NCBI GenBank assembly: GCA_016124795.1
Contig: WGNB01000044.1
Location: 1 to 64,000 of the forward strand
Reading direction: 5' to 3'
Length of the DNA stretch: 64,000 nt
Origin: Rhodopseudomonas sp.
Lineage (GTDB): Bacteria > Pseudomonadota > Alphaproteobacteria > Rhizobiales > Xanthobacteraceae
Shown here piece by piece: positions 37,084-46,074 of this stretch. A model generated the notes under the pieces. The model saw only the letters and a list, made by a program, of their open reading frames with translations. It made no database searches and had not been told where the DNA came from. Position numbers and translations under genes: made by a program. The first letter of the stretch is position 1, and the number at the start of each line of letters is the position of its first letter.

Positions 37084-38469
37084 TCAGGCCCCGCTGAGGT
37101 ACTTGGTCGGATCGACCGGGGTCGATCCCTTGCGGATTTCGAAGTGCAGCTGCGGCGAGGTCACGTTGCCGGTCTGACCGGCATGGGCAATCACCTGCCC
37201 CCGCTTGATGGTGTCGCCGCGCTTGACCAGCAATTCGCTGGCGTTGGCATAGGCCGACACGAAGCCATTGGCATGGCGGATCAGCACCAGATTGCCATAG
37301 CCCTTCAGCTCATTGCCGGCATAAGCGACGACGCCATCGTCGGCGGCCTTGATCGGCGTGCCTTCCGGAACCGCCAGATTGATGCCGTCGTTCTGCACGC
37401 CGTTCGGCCGCGAGCCGAAGGCGGCAATAACGCGACCATGCACCGGCCAGCGGAACGATGGCATGGCGTTGGTGGTTTCGGCCCGGGACGCGGCGGTCTC
37501 GGTCGTATGCGTTTCCTGCGTCGCCATCCGGACATTCTGCGCCGGCACGCTGGACGGCCGGTCGATGGCGATGACGCGCGGCTGGGCGATCCGCGGCGCA
37601 ACGGTCGGCGTCGCGGCAACACGGGCCGGCGGCGGCGGTGCCGGCGTGGCGGCAGCGACCTGACGGCCCTCCGGGATCGTGATGCGATCGCCGATATTGA
37701 GCTTGGTGAAGGGCTGAATGTGATTGGCCCGCGCCAAAGCCGACAACGACATATGGTAACGGCGCGCGATGCCGATCAGGCTTTCGCCCGGCGCGACGGT
37801 ATGGACGTGGCCGCCGGCGGGCTGGCTGTAGCGCGGCTCGGGCTTCGGCGCCGCGACATAAGGCGCTGGCGCAGGCGCGGACGCGGGCGCCGAGGCGGTC
37901 GTGACGTAACGCGGAATAACCAGACGCTGGCCGGGACGGATCTGGGCGGCACTGGTAATGCCGTTGGTTTCCATGATCGCCGACGCCGGCACCTGATAGC
38001 GGCGCGCGATCGCCTCGATATTATCGCCGTAACCGACGGTCACCGGCGAGCCGCCGTCCCAGGTCCAGTGACCCGAAGGCTGCGACACCGACCCGGTCAC
38101 GTCGTTATAACGCGGCTCCGGCCGGTAAGCGCCGATGCCCTGCTGACTGCGGCTATAACCGCCGCTGCTGTAACCGCCGCTGGTGTAGGTGTTGGAAGCC
38201 GTGACGGTGGCCGGACGGCTTGGCGTCGGCAAAGGCTGCGACACCACGGTGCTGCGCGGCGCCGGACGGGTCGCGACCGACCCGGTGACATCGAACCGGC
38301 TCGGCTGCGGACGGCTGGCGACATGGGTCGGCGCAGGCCGCTGGTAACCGGCATAAGGGGTATCGAAGCGGCTTGAGTTCGAGCACCCCGCAACCGCCAC
38401 GCCGATCAGCGCAAGGGCGGCGAAACGCGGCCAAGCAAGCGAAGACTGCGACAGGGGTACGCGAAACAT
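37084..38469 (-). CDS. LysM-LytM (M23-like) lipoprotein, degenerate active site
   Basis: A cell-envelope lipoprotein of about 461 residues. The start at 38469 gives a lipoprotein signal with lipobox VAGC; the frame is open to 38601. A long Ser/Pro/Thr-rich region follows, then two LysM peptidoglycan-binding domains (VTVGYGDNIEAIARRY and HTVAPGESLIGIARRY), another linker, and a C-terminal LytM domain (about 350-461). The domain lacks catalytic residues of zinc M23 peptidases: NDGIN replaces HxGxD, and QLHFEI replaces HxH. It therefore resembles NlpD/EnvC-type amidase activators rather than an active endopeptidase. The pcm-surE neighbourhood matches the known nlpD locus. Confidence 0.92.
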   Translation of the reverse strand: MFRVPLSQSSLAWPRFAALALIGVAVAGCSNSSRFDTPYAGYQRPAPTHVASRPQPSRFDVTGSVATRPAPRSTVVSQPLPTPSRPATVTASNTYTSGGYSSGGYSRSQQGIGAYRPEPRYNDVTGSVSQPSGHWTWDGGSPVTVGYGDNIEAIARRYQVPASAIMETNGITSAAQIRPGQRLVIPRYVTTASAPASAPAPAPYVAAPKPEPRYSQPAGGHVHTVAPGESLIGIARRYHMSLSALARANHIQPFTKLNIGDRITIPEGRQVAAATPAPPPPARVAATPTVAPRIAQPRVIAIDRPSSVPAQNVRMATQETHTTETAASRAETTNAMPSFRWPVHGRVIAAFGSRPNGVQNDGINLAVPEGTPIKAADDGVVAYAGNELKGYGNLVLIRHANGFVSAYANASELLVKRGDTIKRGQVIAHAGQTGNVTSPQLHFEIRKGSTPVDPTKYLSGA

Positions 38470-38658
38470 AGGGTTACTCACTCTTACGCGCTGACAAGCA
38501 GACTTTGAAATAAAGCAGTCACCAGTAAATAAGGTTTTAAGAATTACGGAATGGTTGCCGGCGCGTTTACGGACCGACGGAAACGCCACGGCACGGCGCA
38601 TTCGCGACGGTCAACGCACGCGATGCGCGACAACGTTAAGTATTGCCGCTTTAATTGG

Positions 38659-39351
38659 TTAAAGCTCGAGAGCGCGGCCCGGCAACAGCGGCACGAAGCG
38701 CACCGGAATTAACGTTTCGCGGACGGTTCCGGTTAACGATTTGGTAAGCCTGACAATATTCTGTGGCCCGTTTTGCGGACCGAGCGGGATCAGCATCACG
38801 CCATCGGTCGCCAACTGTTCGAGCAGCGCCGGCGGCGGCTGTTCGGCGGCCGCAGTGACGATGATGCGGTCGAACGGTGCGCGGTCCGGCGCGCCGGCAA
38901 AACCATCGCCGGCGATCACCGTGACGTTGTCGTAGCCGAGCGAGGCCAAAGTCTCTTTCGCCCGGTCGGCCAAGGTCCGGTAACGCTCGATACTGACGAC
39001 CTCGCGCACCAGCCGCGACAAAACGGCCGCCTGGTAACCGGAACCGGTGCCGATCTCGAGCACCTTGTGCTGCGGGCGCAGCCCGAGTTGCTCGGTCATG
39101 TAAGCGACCACGTAGGGCTGGCTGATGGTCTGGCCGCAGGCAATCGGCAGCGCCTGATCGACATAAGCGCTATCGGTGAAAGCCGGTTCGACGAACCGGT
39201 CGCGGGGCACCTCGTCCATCGCCCGCAACACCGCCCGGTCGCCTATTCCCCGCCGCTTCAGCGTCAGAAGGAACTCCATCCGGCTGTTTTCGCGGTTGGC
39301 TTCGGCGCGTTCGCCGGGACCGTCACGTTCATCCGCAGTCGGTTTGGCCAC
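38659..39351 (-). CDS. pcm: Protein-L-isoaspartate O-methyltransferase
   Basis: Repairs damaged proteins by methylating L-isoaspartyl residues with SAM. The 230-residue protein shows the family motif [19 protein letters not shown] (SAM site), [15 protein letters not shown] and [20 protein letters not shown]. The start is taken as GTG at 39351, which has AGGGG upstream; a later ATG at 39279 ([11 protein letters not shown]) lacks a binding site. It belongs to the surE-pcm-nlpD-like cluster, but a plus-strand receiver gene sits between it and surE. Confidence 0.95.
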   Translation of the reverse strand: MAKPTADERDGPGERAEANRENSRMEFLLTLKRRGIGDRAVLRAMDEVPRDRFVEPAFTDSAYVDQALPIACGQTISQPYVVAYMTEQLGLRPQHKVLEIGTGSGYQAAVLSRLVREVVSIERYRTLADRAKETLASLGYDNVTVIAGDGFAGAPDRAPFDRIIVTAAAEQPPPALLEQLATDGVMLIPLGPQNGPQNIVRLTKSLTGTVRETLIPVRFVPLLPGRALEL

Positions 39352-39483
39352 GATCTAACCCCTATCCGCCCGCAATTTTAGCACGTTTGACGGTCATTAT
39401 CGTATTCTGTCAGAGTGTCGAACCGGGTCTTTTTTTGGAACCCGGTGCTGGTCCGTGCGTTAGGTCCAAGGGGAAGACTATTC

Positions 39484-39864
39484 ATGACCGATGCCCAGAC
39501 GCCACCGGCCCGCATTCTCGTGGTTGAGGATGAATATCTCATCCGAATGCTGCTGGAAGACATGTTGGGCGACCTCGGTCACGACGTGACCGCATCGGTC
39601 GGCTCGGTCCCCGAGGCGCGCGGCCTTGCCCATGACGGCGCTTTCGATTGCGCGATCCTCGACGTCAACGTCGACGGCCAGGAGATATTCCCGGTGGCCG
39701 ACATCCTCGCCAAACGCGGCATGCCCTTCGTCTTCGTCACCGGTTACGGCGAAGGCAGCCTGCCAGATGCCTATCGCGACCGCCCGACCCTGCAGAAGCC
39801 GTTCCAGTCCGAACATCTGGCCGCGACCCTGACGAACCTGCTCAGTCTCGCGCAGACGCCGTGA
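39484..39864 (+). CDS. Single-domain response regulator
   Basis: A 126-residue receiver domain with no output domain. Key sites are the acidic pair in ARILVVEDEYLI, the phosphoacceptor Asp in CAILDVNVDG, the Thr in FVFVTGYGEG and the Lys in LQKPFQ. Such stand-alone receivers act as phosphate sinks or relay partners. The start at 39484 has AAGGGGAAG about 8 nt upstream, deciding against the frame from 39415. It lies on the plus strand between pcm and surE (both minus), interrupting a pair that is often adjacent. No kinase gene is nearby. Confidence 0.93.
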   Translation: MTDAQTPPARILVVEDEYLIRMLLEDMLGDLGHDVTASVGSVPEARGLAHDGAFDCAILDVNVDGQEIFPVADILAKRGMPFVFVTGYGEGSLPDAYRDRPTLQKPFQSEHLAATLTNLLSLAQTP

Positions 39865-39890
39865 TCGCGACAGCCTGAACTCGCAAGAAA

Positions 39891-40652
39891 CTAGCCCAAC
39901 AGCTCCGCCAACCGGGTCATGAACGGCTCGTCGGTCAGATCGAGCCGCAACGGCGTCACCGAAATTTTCAGTTCATTGAGCGCCGACAGATCGCTGCCGG
40001 CCTGCGCGCCGGTGTGGCCGCCACGCTCGAAGGCGATCCAGTAATAAGGATTGCCACGGCCGTCATGACGCGGATCGATCCGCAGCAATTCCTGATCGCG
40101 CTTGCCTTGAACCGCGACCGCGACGCCGGCGACATCGTCCGGCAGACAATCCGGAAAGTTGATGTTGACCAGCACATCCTTCGGAATGCCCTCGCTCAGC
40201 ACCTTGCGAATAAGCCCCGGCGCGTGGGCGATTGCGGTCTGCCACAACGGCGCGTGTTTGGTGGTGAAGGCGTAAGACTGCGACAGCGCGAAAGACGGCA
40301 CGCCCAACACGGTGCCCTCCATCGCCGCGGCGACCGTGCCGGAATAGATCACATCCTCGGCCGCGTTACGGCCACGGTTGACGCCGGAGATGATCAGGTC
40401 CGGCGCTTCCTTCAGGATGTAACGCACACCCATGATGACGCAATCGGTCGGCGTCCCCTTGACCGCGAAACGGCGGTCATCGATCTCGCGCAGGCGCAGC
40501 GGATCGTTGAGCGACAGCGAGTGCGACACGCCGGACTGATCCGTCTCGGGCGCGACCACCCAGACATCGTCGGACAGCGCGCGCGCGATCTGCTCGCAGG
40601 CGACCAGACCGGGGGCGTGAATGCCATCGTCGTTGGTGATGAGAATACGCAT
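39891..40652 (-). CDS. surE: 5'-nucleotidase / survival protein SurE
   Basis: Metal-dependent phosphatase acting on nucleoside 5'- and 3'-monophosphates, linked to stationary-phase survival. The 253-residue protein starts MRILITNDDGIHAPG (metal-binding Asp pair), then QSGVSHSLS and SGVNRGRNAAEDVIYSGTVA, the other metal/phosphate loops. It is complete. It lies between serS (upstream on the same strand, separated by a palindromic repeat) and pcm. Confidence 0.97.
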   Translation of the reverse strand: MRILITNDDGIHAPGLVACEQIARALSDDVWVVAPETDQSGVSHSLSLNDPLRLREIDDRRFAVKGTPTDCVIMGVRYILKEAPDLIISGVNRGRNAAEDVIYSGTVAAAMEGTVLGVPSFALSQSYAFTTKHAPLWQTAIAHAPGLIRKVLSEGIPKDVLVNINFPDCLPDDVAGVAVAVQGKRDQELLRIDPRHDGRGNPYYWIAFERGGHTGAQAGSDLSALNELKISVTPLRLDLTDEPFMTRLAELLG

Positions 40653-40684
40653 CTAGATTCAATACCCGGTACGAGACATCAAAT

Positions 40685-40819
40685 CCGTCACCCTGAGGTG
40701 CGCGCGCAGCGCGCCTCGAAGGGTGACGGCCAAGTCCTGAGAAAACAAAGGCCGAGCGTCCTGGGCCGTCCATCCTTCGAGGCTCGCGTGCCGCGCACGC
40801 TCGCACCTCAGGATGACGG
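40685..40819. repeat. Nested palindromic intergenic repeat
   Basis: Two hairpin-forming units in tandem inside a larger inverted repeat: 40685-40729 (outer arms CCGTCACCC / GGGTGACGG) and 40766-40819 (CCGTCCATCCT / AGGATGACGG). The core phrases CCTGAGGTG and CACCTCAGGATGACGG resemble abundant intergenic palindromes known in Bradyrhizobium-like genomes. It fills the surE-serS gap. Confidence 0.8.
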
Positions 40820-40831
40820 ACAACTCGGCCA

Positions 40832-42166
40832 TCACGACGCCTTCTCGATCCGCGTCATGCCGCCCATGTAAGGCTGCAACACCTCCGGCACCAAGATCGA
40901 ACCGTCATGCTGCTGATAGGTTTCCATCACCGCGATCAGCGCGCGACCGACGGCGACGCCGGAACCGTTCAGCGTATGGACGAAACCTTTGACCTTGCCG
41001 TCCTTGCCCTTGTAACGCGCCTTCATGCGCTGGGCCTGGAAGTCGCCGCAGACCGAGCAGCTTGAAATCTCGCGATACATGTTCTGCCCCGGCAGCCAGA
41101 CCTCGATGTCGTAGGTCTTCTTCGAGGCAAAGCCCATGTCGCCGGTGCACAGCGTAATAACGCGGTAATGCAGGTCGAGCTTGCGCAGCACTTCCTCGGC
41201 GCAGGCCAGCATGCGCTCGTGTTCTTCCGCCGATTTTTCCGGCGTGGTGATCGAGACCAGTTCGACCTTGGTGAATTGATGCTGGCGGATCATGCCACGG
41301 GTGTCGCGACCGGCGGCGCCGGCTTCGGCGCGGAAGCACGGCGTGCAGGCGGTGTAACGACGCGGCAGCGTGTCTTCGTCGACGATGGAGTCGCGCACCA
41401 GATTGGTCAGCGGCACTTCGGCGGTCGGGATCAAGCCCCAGCGATTGCCCTTCATATCGCCTGCCGCAGCATTGCCCGCGAAGACTTCGCCGCTCACCGC
41501 CCAGAACTGGTCGTCCTCGAATTTCGGCAATTGCGCGGTGCCATACATGACGTCGTCGCGCACCAGGAGTGGCGGATTGACTTCGGTATAACCGCCTTCC
41601 GCGCTGGTATGGGTATCGAGGAAGAACTGACCGAGCGCGCGTTCGAGCCGCGCCAACCCCTTCTGCAACACGACAAAGCGCGCGCCCGACAATTTGGCGG
41701 CGAGTTCGAAATCCATCATGCCGAGATCGGCGCCGAGATCGAAGTGCTCCTTCGGCACGAACGCATAATGCCGCTTGGTGCCGTGGACATGGTGCTCGAC
41801 ATTGTCGTGCTCGTCCTTGCCATCAGGCACATCGGCATTCGGCAAATTCGGAATCTGCGCCAGCGCGGCGTCGAGTTCGTCGCCGAGCGTCTTCTGCTCG
41901 GCATCGAGCGCCGGCAGCGTCTCCTTCAAGGTGGCGACTTCGGCCATCAGGGCGGCGGCGGTTGCCTCGTCCTTCTTGGCCTTGGCCTGGCCGATCTCCT
42001 TCGATGCGGCGTTGCGGCGCGCCTGCGCCTGCTCGGCCTTGGTCATGGCGGCGCGGCGGCGCTCGTCGAGCGCGATGAGTTTAGCCGACAAGGGCTCCAG
42101 ACCGCGCCGTTTCAGGCCGGTGTCGAAGGTGTCGGCGTTATCTCGAATCCATCTGATGTCATACAT
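40832..42166 (-). CDS. serS: Seryl-tRNA synthetase
   Basis: Class II enzyme charging tRNA-Ser. The 444-residue protein has the N-terminal coiled-coil arm (about 25-105, [20 protein letters not shown]...), motif 2 ([20 protein letters not shown]) and motif 3 ([19 protein letters not shown]), all in normal positions. The start is the ATG at 42166, within the conserved beginning [15 protein letters not shown]. The upstream gap to tatC is long and holds a dispersed repeat. Confidence 0.98.
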   Translation of the reverse strand: MYDIRWIRDNADTFDTGLKRRGLEPLSAKLIALDERRRAAMTKAEQAQARRNAASKEIGQAKAKKDEATAAALMAEVATLKETLPALDAEQKTLGDELDAALAQIPNLPNADVPDGKDEHDNVEHHVHGTKRHYAFVPKEHFDLGADLGMMDFELAAKLSGARFVVLQKGLARLERALGQFFLDTHTSAEGGYTEVNPPLLVRDDVMYGTAQLPKFEDDQFWAVSGEVFAGNAAAGDMKGNRWGLIPTAEVPLTNLVRDSIVDEDTLPRRYTACTPCFRAEAGAAGRDTRGMIRQHQFTKVELVSITTPEKSAEEHERMLACAEEVLRKLDLHYRVITLCTGDMGFASKKTYDIEVWLPGQNMYREISSCSVCGDFQAQRMKARYKGKDGKVKGFVHTLNGSGVAVGRALIAVMETYQQHDGSILVPEVLQPYMGGMTRIEKAS

Positions 42167-42689
42167 GGGCGGTTTCTAGTCGGATTTTGACGGCGGGGAA
42201 AGGCTCGGCGGCCATCCCCTACGCCCGGTTTCACCGCAAAACCAGTGCATGGATGACAGCGGCCGGCGCGGTACGGGGCCACGCCGGAAAAGCGAACGCT
42301 CCGCCGCCCGTATTCTTTGGCAGGCGCCGGGAACGCCCCAGGTCGGGTCTTGCCGTCCCCCTCATGGCCGAGGAATTGGCCGAAGGATGGCCGAGGGGAA
42401 GGAGCGCCTAAGGGCGCTACGTTTCGTGTTGTGCCGCGCACCTCATCGATGCGCGGGCGCCTTCCGGCGCTCCATCGCGGCGTCTGACGGCGTCCGGGCC
42501 GCGCTTCTGGCGGCTGATCCGCCTTGCGGCGGGTAGCGCGCACCATCAGCCAGCTCCTGGCGGCCGGTCCTGGTGCCCGCGGGCGGAGCCCCGGCGCCGC
42601 CCGAGCGCGGGGGATACGTCGTCCCCCGCCCGCGGGCAGCGCACCCGGTTCCGTCTTCGAGACGCCTCGCGGCGATCTTGTGTTGACGC
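42167..42689. other. serS-tatC intergenic region with dispersed repeat
   Basis: 523 nt. Its right part carries copy B of the repeat also found at 17.5 kb. Several GC-rich open frames cross it, but their similarity to frames in copy A comes from the DNA repeat, so I do not call genes here. Confidence 0.55.
42495..42606 (+). repeat. GC-rich dispersed repeat, copy B
   Basis: A ~112-bp core nearly identical to the reverse complement of 17514-17626, with a few indels around the CTTG/GCGGG junction. Weaker similarity extends leftwards to about 42405. Confidence 0.85.
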
Positions 42690-43529
42690 TTACGCCTTGG
42701 GCGCGCCGTCTTCCGGCTCGGGCGGCGAACCGGCCGCCTTGGCGTCGGCCTCTTCCTTGGCCTTGGCCTCGGCCGCCGCACGCTTGGCGACGATGCCGAC
42801 CGAAATGATCGAGCCCTCGTACAAGGCCAGCAGCGGCAGAGCGAGCGACATCTGGCTGATGACGTCCGGCGGCGTCATCACCGCGGCGACGATGAAGGCG
42901 CCGACGATGAAATAGCGCCGCTTGTCCTTGAGCTGCTGCGCGGTGATCAGGCCGATGCGGCCGAGCAGCGTGAGGATCACCGGCAACTGGAATGCGACGC
43001 CAAAGGCGAGCACCAGCGTCATCATCAGCGACAGATACTCGCCGACCTTCGGCAGCAGCGCGATGGTGGCTTCGTTTTCGGTGCCGGGCTGCTGCATATG
43101 CAGCGAGAACCGGATCAGCATCGGCAGCACGACGAAATAGACCACCGTCGCGCCGAGCGCGAAGAAGAACGGCGTCGCGATCAGATACGGCAGGAAAGCG
43201 CGGCGCTCATGGCGATAAAGGCCCGGCGCGACGAACATGTAGATCTGGCCGGCGACCACCGGGAACGACAGGAAGGCCGCGCCGAACATGGCGAGCTTCA
43301 ACTGCGTGATGAAATATTCGAGGAGCGCGGTGTAGATGAATTTCGAATTCTCCGCGCCGGCGACCCAGACGAAGGGCCAGACCAGCACGTTGTAGATATC
43401 CTTGGCGAACACGAAGCAGATCGCGAACATGATCGAGAACGCGATCACCGCCTTGATGAGCCGCGAACGCAGCTCGATCAGGTGCTCCATCAAGGGCGCC
43501 TTGGTAGCTTCGATATCGTCGTGGCTCAC
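42690..43529 (-). CDS. tatC: Twin-arginine translocase subunit TatC
   Basis: Recognises twin-arginine signal peptides at the inner membrane. The 279-residue protein has six hydrophobic segments, the N-terminal [16 protein letters not shown] (conserved F/L-xxHL-ELR motif) and the mid [19 protein letters not shown]. The start is GTG at 43529, overlapping the tatB stop by four bases (GTGA), so translation is coupled. The C-terminal tail ([20 protein letters not shown]) is longer and more charged than in E. coli. Tat substrates nearby include the beta-lactamase and the TIGR02594-like protein. Confidence 0.97.
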   Translation of the reverse strand: MSHDDIEATKAPLMEHLIELRSRLIKAVIAFSIMFAICFVFAKDIYNVLVWPFVWVAGAENSKFIYTALLEYFITQLKLAMFGAAFLSFPVVAGQIYMFVAPGLYRHERRAFLPYLIATPFFFALGATVVYFVVLPMLIRFSLHMQQPGTENEATIALLPKVGEYLSLMMTLVLAFGVAFQLPVILTLLGRIGLITAQQLKDKRRYFIVGAFIVAAVMTPPDVISQMSLALPLLALYEGSIISVGIVAKRAAAEAKAKEEADAKAAGSPPEPEDGAPKA

Positions 43530-44086
43530 GCTTCGCCCCCGGCCTTGCCCGCCTTCTCGCCCTGCGACGGCGCGGCGTCCGCGACTTCGGTCCCGGCCGG
43601 CGCGGCGGCGAAATCCTTTTCGGTGAGCGGCGCCGGCATGTCGGGCAGCGGCACGTCGATCTGCGACGCTTGCGCCGACACCGGTTCGGCCGGCGCGGCA
43701 TGCGGCGACAACTGCTCGGCGGTCGGCAGCGCGCTGTAATCGACGGCAGGGGTCTCCGACGGCTTGGCCGGCTCGTCCAGGCTCAGGCTCTGCTCGAGTT
43801 CTTTCTGGGTTTCCGCCAGGGTTTCGGACATGGGATCGAAGGCGGAAATATCGGTGACCTCGTCCTTGAACGAACTGGTCAGATCGTCGGCCTGTTTCTT
43901 CAGGTCGGCGATATCGGCTTCGCGCAAGGCTTCCTGAAACTGGCCCTGAAATTCATTGGCCATCCGCCGCACCTTGGCGATCGTCTGGCCAAGCGTGCGC
44001 AACACGGTTGGTAGCTCCTTCGGCCCGATCGCGATCAATGCGACGATGCCGATGAGGACAAGCTCGCCCCAACCAAAATTGAACAT
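43526..44086 (-). CDS. tatB: Twin-arginine translocase subunit TatB
   Basis: Works with TatC in signal-peptide binding. The 186-residue protein starts with the TatB helix [20 protein letters not shown] then [20 protein letters not shown], the diagnostic hinge and amphipathic helix. A long disordered acidic/Pro-rich tail follows. It lies 146 nt downstream of tatA, and its stop overlaps the tatC start. Confidence 0.96.
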   Translation of the reverse strand: MFNFGWGELVLIGIVALIAIGPKELPTVLRTLGQTIAKVRRMANEFQGQFQEALREADIADLKKQADDLTSSFKDEVTDISAFDPMSETLAETQKELEQSLSLDEPAKPSETPAVDYSALPTAEQLSPHAAPAEPVSAQASQIDVPLPDMPAPLTEKDFAAAPAGTEVADAAPSQGEKAGKAGGEA

Positions 44087-44232
44087 GGACTCATCAACTC
44101 CCAGCGCGCGAACCGGAAACGGATCGGACCGGCTTCAAGCCGACCATCGGCCGGGATCGTGCGCAAGCGAAAATTCAGCGCCGAGACCGGCGCGAGGCAT
44201 CGCTGCCGCGCGCCGCCATCGTCACCGTGACG

Positions 44233-44481
44233 TCAGGAGTGCGCGCTCTCGGCGCGCTGCTCGGTTTTCGCCGTCTGCGCGCCCGGGGCGCTGTGGTCGA
44301 TGGTCTTGACCGGCTCGGCCTTGGCCTGCTCGCTCGGCTTGTCCTCGGCCATGCCCTTCTTGAAGGCCTTGATGCCTTCGGCGAAGTCGCCCATCAGCCC
44401 GGAAATCTTGCCGCGGCCACCGAACATGAGCATCACCACGACGATGACGATCATCCAATGCCAGATACTAAAGGAACCCAT
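44233..44481 (-). CDS. tatA: Twin-arginine translocase subunit TatA
   Basis: Forms the protein-conducting assembly of the Tat system. The 82-residue protein has the helix [20 protein letters not shown], then the hinge [20 protein letters not shown] and an amphipathic helix [10 protein letters not shown], with an acidic/Ala-rich tail. GGAGGG lies about 8 nt before the ATG. It heads tatABC. Confidence 0.96.
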   Translation of the reverse strand: MGSFSIWHWMIVIVVVMLMFGGRGKISGLMGDFAEGIKAFKKGMAEDKPSEQAKAEPVKTIDHSAPGAQTAKTEQRAESAHS

Positions 44482-44864
44482 CTCGTAACCCTCCGCGGCG
44501 AGCGGACGACCCCAATCCGCCCGGCCATGATTTGACTAAGAAACTAGGCCGGGGAAGCGGCAAAAACAAGGACTTAAGGGGAGTTGGTTAAGGCCGCGAT
44601 TTGGTCGCGAAATCACGCCGTTAGCGCCGCATCGGCGGCACGGCGACAGCGCACCGGCGCGCCCCCGGCCCGGAACCGCGGCGATAAGGCGCCGCCCGGC
44701 CCGCGCCCAGCCTCGCCGCCTGCGACGTCCGGACCGCTGTCATCGCGACGGCGTCGTCACAGTCTGGATTCTGCCACATCAGGACTTGGACCGCGACGAC
44801 GGCCGCAGCCGTTCGTCCGGCACGGCTCGAACACCGTCTGACGCAGCCGCCGCGACCGCGAAGT
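44482..44864. other. Intergenic region between scpB and tatA
   Basis: 383 nt with no gene. It presumably contains the tatABC promoter; nothing recognisable beyond simple GC-rich sequence. Confidence 0.45.
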
Positions 44865-46061
44865 CTAGTTCACGCTCTCGTCCGGCCGTTCGGCGTCGTC
44901 ATCGCCGTCGTCACTGTCATCGTCGCCATCGATATCGTCGGCGTCGTCATCGTCGTCGCTATCGCCGTCAATGTCGTCGTCGGCATCGGTCGCGTCGTCG
45001 ACCATGCTGTCATCGTCGCCGGCAACGGCATTCTCGGCATCGACGGCATCGTCACCGGCTCGCGCCGCCTCGGCATCGGCCACCGCCTCGGCGTCCATAT
45101 CGGCAACCGCGGCCGCGACCGTCGCGGCATCGGTCTCCGCTTCCGGCGTCGGCGCCAGACCGAAGTCGAGATCGCCCGGCTCGAGCGGGTCCTCGTCGTC
45201 GCGCAAGGTGGTGTCGTCGGACGGCATCGGCACCGAGAAGCCGCTCGGCATGTTGCCTTCGAGCAGGCCGGCGCCCTTGAGTTCGTCGAGGCCGGGCAGA
45301 TCGCTGACTTCCTCGAGGCCGAAATGCGACAGGAAGGCTTCGTTGGTGCCGTAGGTGATCGGACGGCCCGGCGCCTTGCGGCGGCCGCGCGGCCGGATCC
45401 AGCCGGTCTTGAGCAGCACGTCGAGCGTGCCGGCGGCGGTGGCGACGCCACGCACCTCTTCGATCTCGGCGCGGGTCACCGGCTGGTGATAGGCGACGAT
45501 CGCCAGCGTCTCGATCGCGGCGCGCGACAGCTTGCGGGTTTCGGTGACCTGTTTGGTCAAGAGCCAGGACAGATCGTCGGCGGTGCGGAAGGTCCACTTG
45601 CGGCCGATCTTGACCAGGTTGACGCCGCGCGGCGCGTATTCGGCCTTGAGCATCGCCAGCGACTGCTTGATGTCGATGCCGTCCGGCAGCGACCGCGCCA
45701 GCGTCACTTCGTCGAGCGGCTCGGAAGCGGCAAACAGCAGCGCTTCGAGCAGCCGCAATTCATCCGGCCGCGCCGCCGGCTCCGCCCCGATGTCGGATTG
45801 GCTGTCGCCGGCTTCAGCCGCGACCGGCTCGACGGCACTCAGACGCTGCGCCGTCGTCTCACCCTCGCCGTCATCCTCGACATCGGCCGCCGCGGCGCGC
45901 GCGTTGTCGTCGTCGCGGCCGCTGTCGGAAGCCTCCGCCATCGCCAGAACCTCGACGGTCTGGATGGTATCGATGGTCTCGATCACCTCGAAGGTCTGTT
46001 CCGGAGCAGGTGCCGGCTCGTCATTGCGAACGATCACGAGCTTCTTGGCCGCGCTAGACAT
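44865..46061 (-). CDS. scpB: Segregation and condensation protein ScpB with acidic extensions
   Basis: Winged-helix partner in the SMC-ScpA-ScpB condensin. The protein of about 398 residues is long for the family (roughly 200-250 is usual). Residues 1-95 are an acidic linker. The ScpB core is at 98-270 (RLLEALLFAASEPLDEVTLA, RAAIETLAIVAYHQPVTRAEI, GRRKAPGRPITYGTN, FLSHFGLEEVSDLP). Residues 285-398 are strongly acidic, ending in near-homopolymeric Asp with Gly, Ser and Ala. The start at 46061 is chosen because AAGGAG lies 9 nt upstream; it is 13 nt after the scpA stop. The Asp tract is encoded by simple GAC/GAT repeats. Confidence 0.93.
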   Translation of the reverse strand: MSSAAKKLVIVRNDEPAPAPEQTFEVIETIDTIQTVEVLAMAEASDSGRDDDNARAAAADVEDDGEGETTAQRLSAVEPVAAEAGDSQSDIGAEPAARPDELRLLEALLFAASEPLDEVTLARSLPDGIDIKQSLAMLKAEYAPRGVNLVKIGRKWTFRTADDLSWLLTKQVTETRKLSRAAIETLAIVAYHQPVTRAEIEEVRGVATAAGTLDVLLKTGWIRPRGRRKAPGRPITYGTNEAFLSHFGLEEVSDLPGLDELKGAGLLEGNMPSGFSVPMPSDDTTLRDDEDPLEPGDLDFGLAPTPEAETDAATVAAAVADMDAEAVADAEAARAGDDAVDAENAVAGDDDSMVDDATDADDDIDGDSDDDDDADDIDGDDDSDDGDDDAERPDESVN

Positions 46062-46074
46062 CAACTCCATCTCC

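Noticed and set aside
42112..42808. Open frames in the serS-tatC gap similar to frames near 17.5 kb
   Set aside because: The similarity is at DNA level in a dispersed repeat and is found in inverse orientation; no conserved protein features.
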